Shown here: in pieces, positions 1 through 6,611 of the stretch
Numbering within the stretch: position 1 is the stretch's first letter
How the letters are laid out: every line of letters begins with the position of its first letter
NCBI GenBank assembly: GCA_003524705.1
Contig: DQGV01000103.1
Span: 1 to 7,742, forward strand
Source: Anaerolineae bacterium
Lineage (GTDB): Bacteria > Chloroflexota > Anaerolineae > Anaerolineales > Villigracilaceae
Reading direction: 5' to 3'
Length of the DNA stretch: 7,742 bases
Notes under the pieces: generated by a model
The model's database searches: none
Told to the model about the DNA's origin: nothing
Seen by the model: only the letters and a program-made list of their open reading frames with translations
Made by a program: the position numbers and the translations under genes

Positions 1-1
1 A

Positions 2-511
2 ATCTACGCCATTTGCATTGATACCAAATGAATTACATAAAAATAAAGCGCGTGGCCTGTGAAATTCTTGTGTGATTAAAATGGCTTCATTTACTTGAAA
101 AATTTCTTTTGCACGATAACAAGTATCGTACGTTCTTCTACCTGCATAATCTAAGATAATATCTTCGTCAGGTACGCCGCGTTCTAAGGCATATTGACGC
201 ATGGCTTCGGGTTCATTGTATTCAAGAAAACTATTATCACCACTCATTAATAATTTTTCTACTGTACCTTGTTGATATAAAGTCACAGCCGTTTGCACGC
301 GGTCACTTAACACGGGTCCAGCGGAGCCATCTCGTAATAAACCTGCACCGAATACAATTGCTACGCGTGTTGATTCTACATTATCAACTGTATATGTTCG
401 TGGTTGAGCAAACATCCAAAATAAAATTTTGGGTAAGAACAATGCAATGGTTGCGAGAAAAGTTATAGCAATCAAAAGTTGCCAGAGAAATTTAAGAATA
501 CGTTTTAACAT
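2..511 (-). CDS. sanA: SanA/YdcF family (DUF218) inner-membrane protein, 3'-truncated by window edge
   Basis: Only the first 170 residues are in the window; the C-terminus lies beyond base 1. Residues about 9-31 form one transmembrane helix after a basic start (MLKRILK). The rest follows the DUF218 fold: a Rossmann-like first strand with VFGAG (53-57), DG at 61-62, LSDR (68-71), then SGDN (90-93) with NEPEAM (99-104), [10 protein letters not shown] (121-130) and [11 protein letters not shown] (146-156). These blocks match those I remember in E. coli SanA (SGDN..YNEP, LDYAG.RT, ITQ.FH..RAL). SanA is linked to the envelope barrier against vancomycin at high temperature; the enzymatic activity of the family is not well defined. 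The start ATG at 509-511 has no Shine-Dalgarno. It lies 69 bases after the preceding minus-strand gene, with a palindrome between them. Family assignment is firm; the symbol is by similarity. Confidence 0.9.
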   Translation of the reverse strand, partial: MLKRILKFLWQLLIAITFLATIALFLPKILFWMFAQPRTYTVDNVESTRVAIVFGAGLLRDGSAGPVLSDRVQTAVTLYQQGTVEKLLMSGDNSFLEYNEPEAMRQYALERGVPDEDIILDYAGRRTYDTCYRAKEIFQVNEAILITQEFHRPRALFLCNSFGINANGVD

Positions 512-517
512 TAAACT

Positions 518-582
518 ATGACCGTAGACGATGGACGGTAGACGGTGAATAACGGTCTATGGTCTACTATCCACAGTCCATC
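518..582. repeat. REP-like imperfect palindrome
   Basis: The gap between the two minus-strand genes is almost entirely an imperfect palindrome. GATGGAC (530-536) pairs with GTCCATC (576-582) and, inside it, GTAGAC (538-543) pairs with GTCTAC (562-567). The left half also repeats itself (ACCGTAGACG at 521-530, ACGGTAGACGG at 535-545), so alternative folds are possible. It reaches the stop codon of the binding-protein gene (581-583) and could attenuate or terminate read-through into the SanA-like gene. Similar 'GTAGACCGT..GGTCTATGG' palindromes are, as I recall, scattered in Anaerolineae genomes; a genome comparison would be needed to confirm this. Confidence 0.6.
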
Positions 583-1582
583 ATTCTATCAAACTTAACA
601 AATCCAAGCCTGAAGCATTCGCAAGCGCAATAAATTCCGCATATGCAGAATCTTCAATCACTTGCGTTTCATCAAAACCATACACTGTTTGCATCGCAGA
701 TTTTCCCTCAGGCGTAAGCATCAAATCAATAAAGGCACGTTGAATCACGCGTCGCATTTCAAACGGCAAATCAGTAGACATAACAATATTTTCATACGGA
801 ATAATATTTGGAATGCGCCAAATCACGCGCACTTTATCCATCACATCAGGGTAATCGGCCTCAAGCGTAGGCGATGTGCGTGCATCAATAAACGTCGCGC
901 CAAAATCACAGATGTCATCAGCATAGACGGCACGCACAACGCTGGGTTGATTATCAAGGAATGCTTCGCTTCTTATTTGGACGCCAGCCTGCTTCAACAA
1001 CCCCAACGGAATCACATACCCAGACGGAGAAACCGCATCACTCCAACATGCTTTTTTTTCTTGAAATTGACTCAATGCCGAATTTAAATCTGTTGTGTTT
1101 TCATTTGTTAATTCATCAAAATATGGTGTGAAGTTTTTTTCACGATTGGCAATAATCTGTGCGCCATAAAATGTTTGACCATTATTGATTCGTGCTAACA
1201 AAGCAGTGACATCATTTCTTTGATAGGCAATTGCATATCCATAAGGTGATAAAGAAGTGATGTGTGCATTGCCTTTTGAAAGGGAATCAAGCAATGTAGT
1301 TTCACTTGCAGGAATCACTGTCACAATGCGGTAGCCTGTGCGTGATTGAATGTATGCTGAAATCACGTCACCTGCTGATATGACAGAATCTGTTGGGCGG
1401 GGGGAAGGGGCTAAGGCGAGAATCAAAGGATTGGATTCAGTACCCGGCTCAGCCGTAGAAAGAGGCGTTTGTGTAGGTGCAAGAGTCGGTTCGGGAGTTG
1501 GAGTCGCATCCGCAGATAGAATCTGTATCGGGAAAGAACATCCAAATGACAAAAGTGAAAGAATTATGAGTATCTTTTTCAT
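581..1582 (-). CDS. PhnD-type phosphate/phosphonate-family substrate-binding protein, predicted lipoprotein
   Basis: A 333-residue exported binding protein. Residues 1-15 are a signal peptide ending LLSFGC, a slightly atypical lipobox with Cys15 as the likely lipidated residue. A Thr/Pro linker follows (about 26-48, ATPTPEPTLAPTQTP), then the two-lobed PhnD-like domain (about 52-310). Visible family features are LILALAPSPRP (53-62), the lobe-1 SLSPYGYAIA stretch (110-119), YGAQIIANRE, then CWSDAVSPSGYVIPLGLLKQAG (179-200), DICDFGATFIDA (223-234) and VIWRIPNIIPYENIV (253-267). Such proteins deliver oxyanions or other small ligands to an ABC permease, but no permease or ATPase gene is visible here, so the ligand is open. 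The ATG at 1582 (MKKILI) is chosen because it starts a standard signal peptide; an ATG at 1600 (MITPSTMKK) is possible. Extension to 1798 would run across the divergent gene and is unlikely. No clear Shine-Dalgarno is seen. Confidence 0.85.
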   Translation of the reverse strand: MKKILIILSLLSFGCSFPIQILSADATPTPEPTLAPTQTPLSTAEPGTESNPLILALAPSPRPTDSVISAGDVISAYIQSRTGYRIVTVIPASETTLLDSLSKGNAHITSLSPYGYAIAYQRNDVTALLARINNGQTFYGAQIIANREKNFTPYFDELTNENTTDLNSALSQFQEKKACWSDAVSPSGYVIPLGLLKQAGVQIRSEAFLDNQPSVVRAVYADDICDFGATFIDARTSPTLEADYPDVMDKVRVIWRIPNIIPYENIVMSTDLPFEMRRVIQRAFIDLMLTPEGKSAMQTVYGFDETQVIEDSAYAEFIALANASGLDLLSLIE

Positions 1583-1602
1583 GGTGCTGGGTGTAATCAT
1601 AA

Positions 1603-1628
1603 TATAATAAAATAGTTTATTGAAAGGA
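1603..1628 (+). promoter_or_regulatory. Promoter -10 and Shine-Dalgarno of the DUF4230 gene
   Basis: A perfect TATAAT lies at 1603-1608, predicting transcription start near 1615, and GAAAGGA (1622-1628) sits 5 bases before the ATG at 1634. No good -35 is visible 17 bases upstream. The short AT-rich divergent gap (1583-1633) must also carry the promoter of the minus-strand binding-protein gene; on that strand TATGAT (1601-1596) is a candidate -10, which would favour the ATG at 1582. Confidence 0.6.
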
Positions 1629-1633
1629 TACGA

Positions 1634-2305
1634 ATGAAAAATACATTTAGCACAATAATGTCCTTCCTGATTTTGATTGTACTGGCGGCTGGGGTTTATT
1701 TTATCGTAGACACGGTGCGTGAAACTGCGGCGGCGGCGCAAGGACCATTTGACCAAGTGAATCAAGCCAATCAGGCATTGCAAACACAAGTGGCTCAATT
1801 GGCAAATCCAACACCGACGATTATCCCAGACCCTGTAACATATATCAATGAAATTCGTGCATTGGCGCGTTTAGAAACGATTCAATATAGTGTTGAAAAA
1901 GTAATTACGGCTGAAATTGGTCAGGGCACGTTTGGTTTTGCATTTGGTGATAGATTGCTGTTTGTGGCGCATGGCATTGTGATTGCTGGAATTGATATGG
2001 AAAAACTTCGCCCTGAAGATATGCGTTACGATGGCAATGTGTTGTATGTGTATTTGCCACCTGCTGAAATTTTTATTGCTACATTAGATAATGAAAAATC
2101 GTATGTGTATGACCGCGAAACAGGTTTGCTCACCAAAGGTGAAACGGATTTAGAAACATTGGCACGCCAAACAGCCGAGCAAGAAATTTTGAAAGCGGCA
2201 TTGGAAGACGGTATTTTGACTCAGGCACAAAGAAATGCAGAAGCGTATTTGATTAAGTTCTTTGCGGCGCTTGGGTTTAATACAGTAATTTTCCCGGATG
2301 AGTAA
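1634..2305 (+). CDS. DUF4230 domain membrane-anchored protein
   Basis: A 223-residue protein with one N-terminal membrane helix (about 7-27), a Gln/Ala-rich, possibly coiled segment (28-57) and a short Pro/Thr hinge (NPTPTIIPDP, 58-67). The remainder fits DUF4230: LARLETIQYSVEKVI (77-91), a strand pair FGFAFGDRLLFVAHGIVIAGIDM (100-122), LRPEDMRYDGNVLYVYLPPAEIF (125-147), and an Ala-rich helical end with GILTQAQRNAEAYLIKFFAALGF (193-215). This family is widespread in bacteria and has no established biochemical role; the topology suggests an anchored domain outside the cytoplasmic membrane. Length is normal for the family. The ATG at 1634 has a good Shine-Dalgarno (AAAGGA). It is divergent from the binding protein and lies 81 bases before the TIR gene's start; no terminator is seen between them, so partial co-transcription is possible. 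Confidence 0.85.
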   Translation: MKNTFSTIMSFLILIVLAAGVYFIVDTVRETAAAAQGPFDQVNQANQALQTQVAQLANPTPTIIPDPVTYINEIRALARLETIQYSVEKVITAEIGQGTFGFAFGDRLLFVAHGIVIAGIDMEKLRPEDMRYDGNVLYVYLPPAEIFIATLDNEKSYVYDRETGLLTKGETDLETLARQTAEQEILKAALEDGILTQAQRNAEAYLIKFFAALGFNTVIFPDE

Positions 2306-2353
2306 TTTTGTCAACTTAAAGGCATTCAACAAGAATTCTAATAGTTTTGTGAA

Positions 2354-2383
2354 TTGACATTAAGAAAATAATTGTTCGATTAT
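2354..2383 (+). promoter_or_regulatory. Candidate promoter of the TIR gene
   Basis: A perfect -35 TTGACA lies at 2354-2359. With an 18-base spacer the -10 would be GATTAT (2378-2383), which places the start point at about 2390, at or just inside the ATG (2387). Alternatively AATAAT (2367-2372) could act as -10 with a weak -35, giving an 8-base leader. No Shine-Dalgarno precedes the ATG, so either reading implies a leaderless or nearly leaderless message. Confidence 0.35.
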
Positions 2384-2386
2384 TCT

Positions 2387-4051
2387 ATGAAGCCAAACAC
2401 CTTCATCAGTTACTCACGTCAATGCATCGGGTTTGTAGATGACCTTTTCCACAAATTGGAAAAGCTTGGTTTTAGCAACATTTGGCTAGATTATTTAAGT
2501 TTGGTGCCAGGGCGACCATGGAATGGGCAAATTGAAAAAGGATTAGAACAATCAGATTTACTGTTACTCATTGTTTCACCCGAATCAATTTCATCGCGTA
2601 GTGTGGAGATAGAGTGGCGACATTTTCTTGATAAGAAAAAACGCATCATCTTATTGATTTTTCAGGCGGTGACTCTGCCGAGGGAACTGGAGCAATTGGA
2701 ATGGGTGGATTTTCGAGGCGCGTTTTTCTTCGCATTTAGAAAACTGTTGAAGTTAATTGAGTCGCCGACGCCGATGAAAAAATCTCCGCCGCAATCTGGT
2801 TTCAAAGCACCACTCACCGTTTGGTTGGCAGTTTTGTTTGGGGTGATTACATCCATTTATTCGGTTTTCGCGTTGTGGACATTTTTGATTCCGCTGGTGT
2901 TGATTCCATTGCCGTATCGCATACTCAAACGTGATTTCAATTTATCACAAGCCCAAACCGCATTGTGGACTTTACCGATTGCACTCTTCTTTACATTTGC
3001 TTTGGGGCTTGAGCTTGGCTTGGTTAACGAAAATGCAGATTTTGATGAAAGCAAATCGCTTTTATACAATATCGTTTTGTTTCTTTTGTTTGCGCAAGTC
3101 TTTTTTATTCCAATTATTTCATTTCTTGAGTTGATTCTGTTGCGCTCGCCTGCCATGCAACGTTGGGGCAGACCCGAAGCAAGCGTGCCGAAGTTTGCAA
3201 GTTTATACTCACCCAATATCTCTCAACCGAAATCAGTTCGTTATTACATTGATTATGCGCCACAAGATAGCAGGATTGCGCGTGAACTTGAAATTGTCTT
3301 GAAGAAATATGGGCACACACCCGCGGATGATATTCAATCGGCTGATGAAGTTTTGGTGTTGCTCTCACGCTTCAAAACGGACACGCAAGCCGACCCTGAA
3401 ACCCAAGTGGTTTATCCTATCTTGTTGCAAAGAACGAAGATATCTGAAAAGCTTTCACCGATGCAGTGGATTGATTTTCGTAAGGGCATTCGTAATTTGG
3501 ATGTGATTGCTCAACTATTACCTGAACCTGAAAAATTACTCAAAGCCTTAGGCGTGCGACCCACCACTAGCGGACAAGCCGCCATGCCTAACATTGTGTT
3601 GGCTTGGGTAGATTTCTTAATCATTATCGGAATGGTAAACATTGGTTCGATTTTCTCTTACATCATTGAGTTGATGAATTTACATTTAGGCTTCATCATT
3701 GAAAACGAACCTTTGACTATGTTACAGCCTATCTTTTTATTATTTGTCAGCATGGTTTTGGTGGGGTGGTTGATTTATTTTATGGTGCGCGGACTCAGCC
3801 AACGTCAGGGGAGAATGTCATCACCTGTGATGTTAGGTCTGGGATTCTTCGCTATCTTTTTTCTGGTGACATGGCAAGCCGTGCTCGGTGCAGATTTAGA
3901 TTTTCTTTTCATCAGCTATGGTATTCCTTCGGATGCAGTCTTTTCGGTGTTGCCATTTTTTATCTTTGTGTTTGGGGTGGTGATATTAGGATTGGCAAGC
4001 CTGTTTAATTTGAGAACGTTACGGTGTTGGTTCCCTGCTAGGGTGAAATAA
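2387..4051 (+). CDS. TIR-domain multi-pass membrane protein with a second, degenerate TIR domain
   Basis: A 554-residue protein. Residues 4-124 are a TIR domain: TFISYSR (5-11), IWLDYLSLVPGRPW (32-45), SDLLLLIVSPESISS (56-70), the Glu76-Trp77 pair at the position of the catalytic glutamate of NAD-cleaving TIRs, then RIILLIF and LEWVDFR (104-110). Hydrophobic segments at about 142-176 (probably two), 189-213 and 225-252 follow. Residues 283-388 look like a second TIR core: VRYYIDYAPQDSRIARELEIVLKKYG, ADEVLVLLSRF, VVYPILLQ and MQWIDFRKG (359-367) mirror the first domain, but the loop and helix bearing the catalytic Glu are missing. Four more hydrophobic segments end the protein (about 402-428, 443-468, 481-503, 514-541). 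Bacterial TIRs often act in immunity by NAD+ cleavage or signalling; the role here is unknown. ATG 2387 is preferred over TTG 2372 because FISYSR then starts near the N-terminus. Its neighbours are not defence genes. Confidence 0.85.
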   Translation: MKPNTFISYSRQCIGFVDDLFHKLEKLGFSNIWLDYLSLVPGRPWNGQIEKGLEQSDLLLLIVSPESISSRSVEIEWRHFLDKKKRIILLIFQAVTLPRELEQLEWVDFRGAFFFAFRKLLKLIESPTPMKKSPPQSGFKAPLTVWLAVLFGVITSIYSVFALWTFLIPLVLIPLPYRILKRDFNLSQAQTALWTLPIALFFTFALGLELGLVNENADFDESKSLLYNIVLFLLFAQVFFIPIISFLELILLRSPAMQRWGRPEASVPKFASLYSPNISQPKSVRYYIDYAPQDSRIARELEIVLKKYGHTPADDIQSADEVLVLLSRFKTDTQADPETQVVYPILLQRTKISEKLSPMQWIDFRKGIRNLDVIAQLLPEPEKLLKALGVRPTTSGQAAMPNIVLAWVDFLIIIGMVNIGSIFSYIIELMNLHLGFIIENEPLTMLQPIFLLFVSMVLVGWLIYFMVRGLSQRQGRMSSPVMLGLGFFAIFFLVTWQAVLGADLDFLFISYGIPSDAVFSVLPFFIFVFGVVILGLASLFNLRTLRCWFPARVK

Positions 4052-4071
4052 AAGGGAAAAGCGATTGTTCG

Positions 4072-4129
4072 CCACAGAGGTCACAGAGTTCTCAGAGAAA
4101 AATCTCTAAGGTCTCTGTGCACTCTGTGG
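4072..4129. repeat. CCACAGAG...CTCTGTGG intergenic palindrome
   Basis: The 17-base arm at 4072-4088 and its partner at 4113-4129 match at 15 of 17 positions, and AGAGA (4094-4098) can pair with TCTCT (4103-4107) inside, giving one long hairpin 21 bases after the TIR stop codon. An AATCTTTT stretch follows at 4133-4140, so it could also end the TIR transcript. Palindromes built from CACAGAG/CTCTGTG are, from memory, repeated many times in genomes of Chloroflexota and other environmental bacteria; this cannot be confirmed from one copy. Confidence 0.65.
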
Positions 4130-4141
4130 TGAAATCTTTTA

Positions 4142-4209
4142 ATAAGTCTATAGAAGTATCCACTCTCAAAGGGAAAAGATACTTATTTTGAGTTAACCTC
4201 TAGACTTAT
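4142..4209. repeat. Nested inverted repeat upstream of the CAP-LysM gene
   Basis: ATAAGTCTA (4142-4150) is an exact inverted match to TAGACTTAT (4201-4209), and within it AAGTATC (4154-4160) matches GATACTT (4178-4184). The right outer arm overlaps the TATAAT at 4207-4212, so the structure could act as an operator or as a DNA cruciform at the promoter. Nothing in the sequence identifies a binding protein. Confidence 0.5.
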
Positions 4210-4212
4210 AAT
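4207..4212 (+). promoter_or_regulatory. TATAAT -10 element of the CAP-LysM gene, near-leaderless
   Basis: A perfect TATAAT ends 8 bases before the ATG at 4221, predicting a start point at about 4219, one or two bases from the initiation codon. There is no Shine-Dalgarno (ATTAACCTAT precedes the ATG). The -35 region is weak (TTATTT, 4183-4188, spacer 18). This fits leaderless initiation. Confidence 0.55.
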
Positions 4213-4220
4213 TAACCTAT

Positions 4221-5627
4221 ATGCGTTCTAGATATTTTGCTCGTTGGTTTCTGCTCCTCATCCTCTTGATGGGGATATATTCGCGTCCGCAAGGTGCCAG
4301 TGCGGCTCCATCCAATCAGGTGACTGCGTATGATTTGATTATCGCTATGAACACGTTGCGGGTTGCCTATGGATTGCCACCTTTAATAGAAGACCCGATT
4401 GTCAATGCAGTGGCACAGTCGACTGCGGCGACGATGGCGGCGAGTAATATGTCTTGGCATATTGGGAATGTGCGCGGACGCATCGCCGCGGCAGGATATG
4501 GCGCGGGTGGTACGGTGTGGGCGACAGAGAACTTTGCTGTGGGGGATATGGGCATTGACCAGATTATGGCAGTATGGGCAGACCCTGACCATATGCGCCC
4601 AGCGGTGACGCCTGAATACTGTCATGTAGGAGCGGGCACAGCACAAACATCTGATGGGAGAACCTATTACGTTTTACAAGCGGCGTATGTCTCTGGGCAA
4701 GAATGTGGAAGTTCCAGCTCTCCAGCCTCCCCGTCGTCAGGAGGCGTTTCAAATCCAGCACTGCCGAGCTTTGGGTTAATCGTCCCTGTAAAAATTGCAT
4801 CACCCGATGCGGAGGGCAAAGTCTTTCACGAAGTACAGATGGGGCAATCATTGTGGGCGATTGCGATTGCTTATCAAATTACGATCCATGATATTGAAGT
4901 GTGGAATAACATTTCGCGTGATGACCCTTTGCAAGCGGGGCAGAAGTTATTTATCCCGAATGAAAACACGGTAGGCTTTGCCACGCCCACGCCGTATGGC
5001 ATGATCGTGCCGCAAACACCCGATGCTAATGGAAAGATTGTGCATGAAGTTGCGCCGTATCAGGCACTTATCACGATTGCCGATGCGTATAAAGTGACGG
5101 TTGAAAAAATCGTCTCGCTGAATGGCATTCAAGCCGATACGCCTTTGCAAGTTGGTCAGCAACTTGTAATCTCTTTGGGGAACATCACACCCAGCCCAAC
5201 CTTGAGCAACATCCAAAAACTGACGCCCGCGGCAGATGGCAAGTACTATCACACTGTGCAAAGTGGTGAAACACTTTCATGGATTGCTGGTTTATATGAT
5301 GTTTCATTATCCAGCCTGATGGCTTGGAATGGAATGAATAACGAGTCTGTGATTTACAGCGGACAACAACTGCTTCTGCAAGTGACGCCTCCTCCTACGT
5401 TGACGCCTGTTTCTACCGCGACAGTGACTCCTACCCTGACGCTTTCTCCGAGCCCATCGGCTACGTTCGCGCCGACGAGTACTCCACTCGTGGAGGAGGC
5501 AAAATCTTCGGGCGGAGTAAGTGTAGGGCTTAGTTTAGGTGCGCTATTGCTTGGGATGAGTGGTTTCTTATGGTGGATATTTTCAGGCAAAAGAGGGGAA
5601 GTTGAGCATGATGAGGCTGAGGAATAA
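4221..5627 (+). CDS. Secreted CAP-domain protein with three LysM repeats and a C-terminal membrane anchor
   Basis: A 468-residue surface protein. A signal peptide (1-28, basic MRSRYFARW, hydrophobic core, GASA cleavage site) precedes a CAP/SCP domain (about 37-158) with NTLRVAYGLPPL (44-55), His80, RGRIAAAGY (85-93), GluAsn 103-104 and VWADPDHMRPAVTPEYCHVGAG (118-139), containing the usual His/Glu cluster. Cys134 and Cys162 could pair. Three LysM repeats follow at about 201-246, 273-317 and 342-387, each introduced by a similar P-D/A-A-x-GK-x-x-H-x-V lead-in. A Thr/Pro linker (389-422), a Gly/Leu membrane helix (434-455) and a short charged tail (KRGEVEHDEAEE) end it. LysM binds N-acetylglucosamine polymers such as peptidoglycan; CAP proteins have varied functions, often not enzymatic. 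It is probably held at the cell surface by its C-terminus. Independently promoted and ended by a hairpin at 5642-5671. Confidence 0.92.
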   Translation: MRSRYFARWFLLLILLMGIYSRPQGASAAPSNQVTAYDLIIAMNTLRVAYGLPPLIEDPIVNAVAQSTAATMAASNMSWHIGNVRGRIAAAGYGAGGTVWATENFAVGDMGIDQIMAVWADPDHMRPAVTPEYCHVGAGTAQTSDGRTYYVLQAAYVSGQECGSSSSPASPSSGGVSNPALPSFGLIVPVKIASPDAEGKVFHEVQMGQSLWAIAIAYQITIHDIEVWNNISRDDPLQAGQKLFIPNENTVGFATPTPYGMIVPQTPDANGKIVHEVAPYQALITIADAYKVTVEKIVSLNGIQADTPLQVGQQLVISLGNITPSPTLSNIQKLTPAADGKYYHTVQSGETLSWIAGLYDVSLSSLMAWNGMNNESVIYSGQQLLLQVTPPPTLTPVSTATVTPTLTLSPSPSATFAPTSTPLVEEAKSSGGVSVGLSLGALLLGMSGFLWWIFSGKRGEVEHDEAEE

Positions 5628-5641
5628 GAAGGTTAAAGTGA

Positions 5642-5671
5642 AATGGGCTATCTATAAACAGATAGCCCATT
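5642..5671. terminator. Bidirectional hairpin terminator between convergent genes
   Basis: A perfect 12-bp stem (5642-5653 with 5660-5671) encloses a 6-base loop, ATAAAC. It is followed on the plus strand by a modest ATATTT tract and on the minus strand by TTCACTTTAAC. It lies 14 bases after the CAP-LysM stop and 24 bases beyond the stop of the minus-strand gene, so it probably serves both. The U-tract is weak in both directions. Confidence 0.75.
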
Positions 5672-5695
5672 ATATTTAGAATAACAGCAGGGTAA

Positions 5696-6592
5696 TTAAC
5701 AAGCAGGGTTGTAAGGGTCTGCGTTACAGTCTACAGGGGTAGGGACAACGGGAGGAATTGGAGTGTTTGGATCATTTGGGTCTTTTTCTTTGGTAGGCAC
5801 TGTTTTGGTACAAATAGCACCATCAAAAGAAAAGCTATCCACTTGAACACTATCTACAGTGGTGCCAACTTGTAGAGGGAAGGTTGTGTCTGGTGGCAGG
5901 CTACATGACAGCACTTGGTTTCGACTGCCTGCAATTGTGCAATTGACTTTGTAGCCATTGAATATTACCTCTAAGTTCTTACCTGTTAGGTCAGGGATGG
6001 GCTCGGACATTGGAAAGTTAATAAAGCCCAAACCCGTATCACAAGCAGAGACGTTCCCAGCCAAGACAGGTTGAAGAATAAGAATATTTGGCTGTGGGAT
6101 AATAATCTCTTGCCCTGTTTCGGATGGTGTTGCTGTGAATACAGGGGTAGCCGTGATGGTAGGCGTTGGTGAAGGAACGAAATTTTCGATATAAACAACT
6201 GTGGTCGCTTTTTCTGTAAGATCCACGGGTCTAAAAGATATAAGGTTATGAGTGCCTACATGAACTTGTACAGTGGCATTACTTGTGACATACCCTAAGG
6301 CGAAGTCTTCTGTGGTGATAGTGTGAGTGGATGTGCAACTCATCTCTCTACTACTCACTTTAGAACAGACAGGTGCTGCATCCGCCACATCATTTGTAAC
6401 CTTATAGCCTGTACTGAAAGAGATGTAATCCTCTCCCACTATCTTATATGTAAAGGTAATCTTTTCTCCCACTGATGTAAAAGTGGAAGGACTTGCGCTG
6501 ACAGTTAATTTCAGCGTTTCACCTCCATCACACATTCCCCCTGAAAAAAATAGAAAAACAAATGCCAACATTGCTTGAAAAGGGATCTTCAT
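5696..6592 (-). CDS. Exported DUF11/DUF7507-like protein with Thr/Pro linker and cysteine-containing C-terminal domain
   Basis: A 298-residue protein. A hydrophobic N-terminus (about 4-18) ends in SGGMC; Met before Cys21 makes a lipobox poor, so the export type is unclear. Residues about 27-137 resemble one Ig-like repeat of the DUF11/DUF7507 group: LTVSASPSTFTSVGEKITFTYK (29-50), then CTSTHTITTEDFALGYVTSNATV (86-108), which matches the family's C-T-x-T-Y-T-x-T-x-x-D-x-x-x-G-x-V-x-N-x-A pattern. A Thr/Pro linker (139-158) leads to a second domain (about 163-262) that I do not recognise, with Cys184, 218, 230 and 261. The end is Pro/Asp/Asn-rich and closes with CNADPYNPAC. Eight cysteines after the signal region are consistent with disulfides outside the cell. 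The ATG has an AAGGAG Shine-Dalgarno, though 12 bases away. It converges on the CAP-LysM gene. Likely structural or adhesive; specific role unknown. Confidence 0.8.
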   Translation of the reverse strand: MKIPFQAMLAFVFLFFSGGMCDGGETLKLTVSASPSTFTSVGEKITFTYKIVGEDYISFSTGYKVTNDVADAAPVCSKVSSREMSCTSTHTITTEDFALGYVTSNATVQVHVGTHNLISFRPVDLTEKATTVVYIENFVPSPTPTITATPVFTATPSETGQEIIIPQPNILILQPVLAGNVSACDTGLGFINFPMSEPIPDLTGKNLEVIFNGYKVNCTIAGSRNQVLSCSLPPDTTFPLQVGTTVDSVQVDSFSFDGAICTKTVPTKEKDPNDPNTPIPPVVPTPVDCNADPYNPAC

Positions 6593-6605
6593 TGATTAAA
6601 TAAAA

Positions 6606-6611
6606 CTCCTT
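6606..6611 (-). promoter_or_regulatory. Shine-Dalgarno of the DUF11-like gene
   Basis: On the minus strand AAGGAG (6611-6606) precedes the ATG at 6592 by a longer-than-usual gap of 13 bases (6605-6593). It supports initiation at 6592 rather than at the internal ATG codons of the signal sequence. Confidence 0.5.

Noticed and set aside
1350..1607. Open frames opposite the binding-protein gene (also 662-1087)
   Set aside because: No recognisable domain, and the opposite strand has clear family similarity and a signal peptide.
1583..1798. N-terminal extension of the binding protein up to 1798
   Set aside because: It would overlap the divergent DUF4230 gene and its promoter and hide the signal peptide 72 residues inside the protein.
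2372..2386. TTG start at 2372 extending the TIR protein by five residues
   Set aside because: The ATG at 2387 puts FISYSR five residues from the N-terminus, typical for TIR proteins, and a TTG without Shine-Dalgarno is less likely.
2306..2386. DUF4230 plus TIR gene as a defence operon
   Set aside because: The 81-base gap carries a TTGACA promoter for the TIR gene, DUF4230 is a general envelope family, and no known pairing supports a joint function.
4051..4178. 11-base direct repeat AAAGGGAAAAG (4051-4061 and 4168-4178) as a target-site duplication around a small mobile element
   Set aside because: The sequence between does not start and end with inverted repeats, and the CACAGAG palindrome is placed off-centre; purine-rich chance similarity is enough.
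4367..5261. Several open frames of 60-100 residues antisense or out of frame within the CAP-LysM gene
   Set aside because: They are low-complexity translations rich in Arg, His and Cys, produced by the codon use of the real gene.
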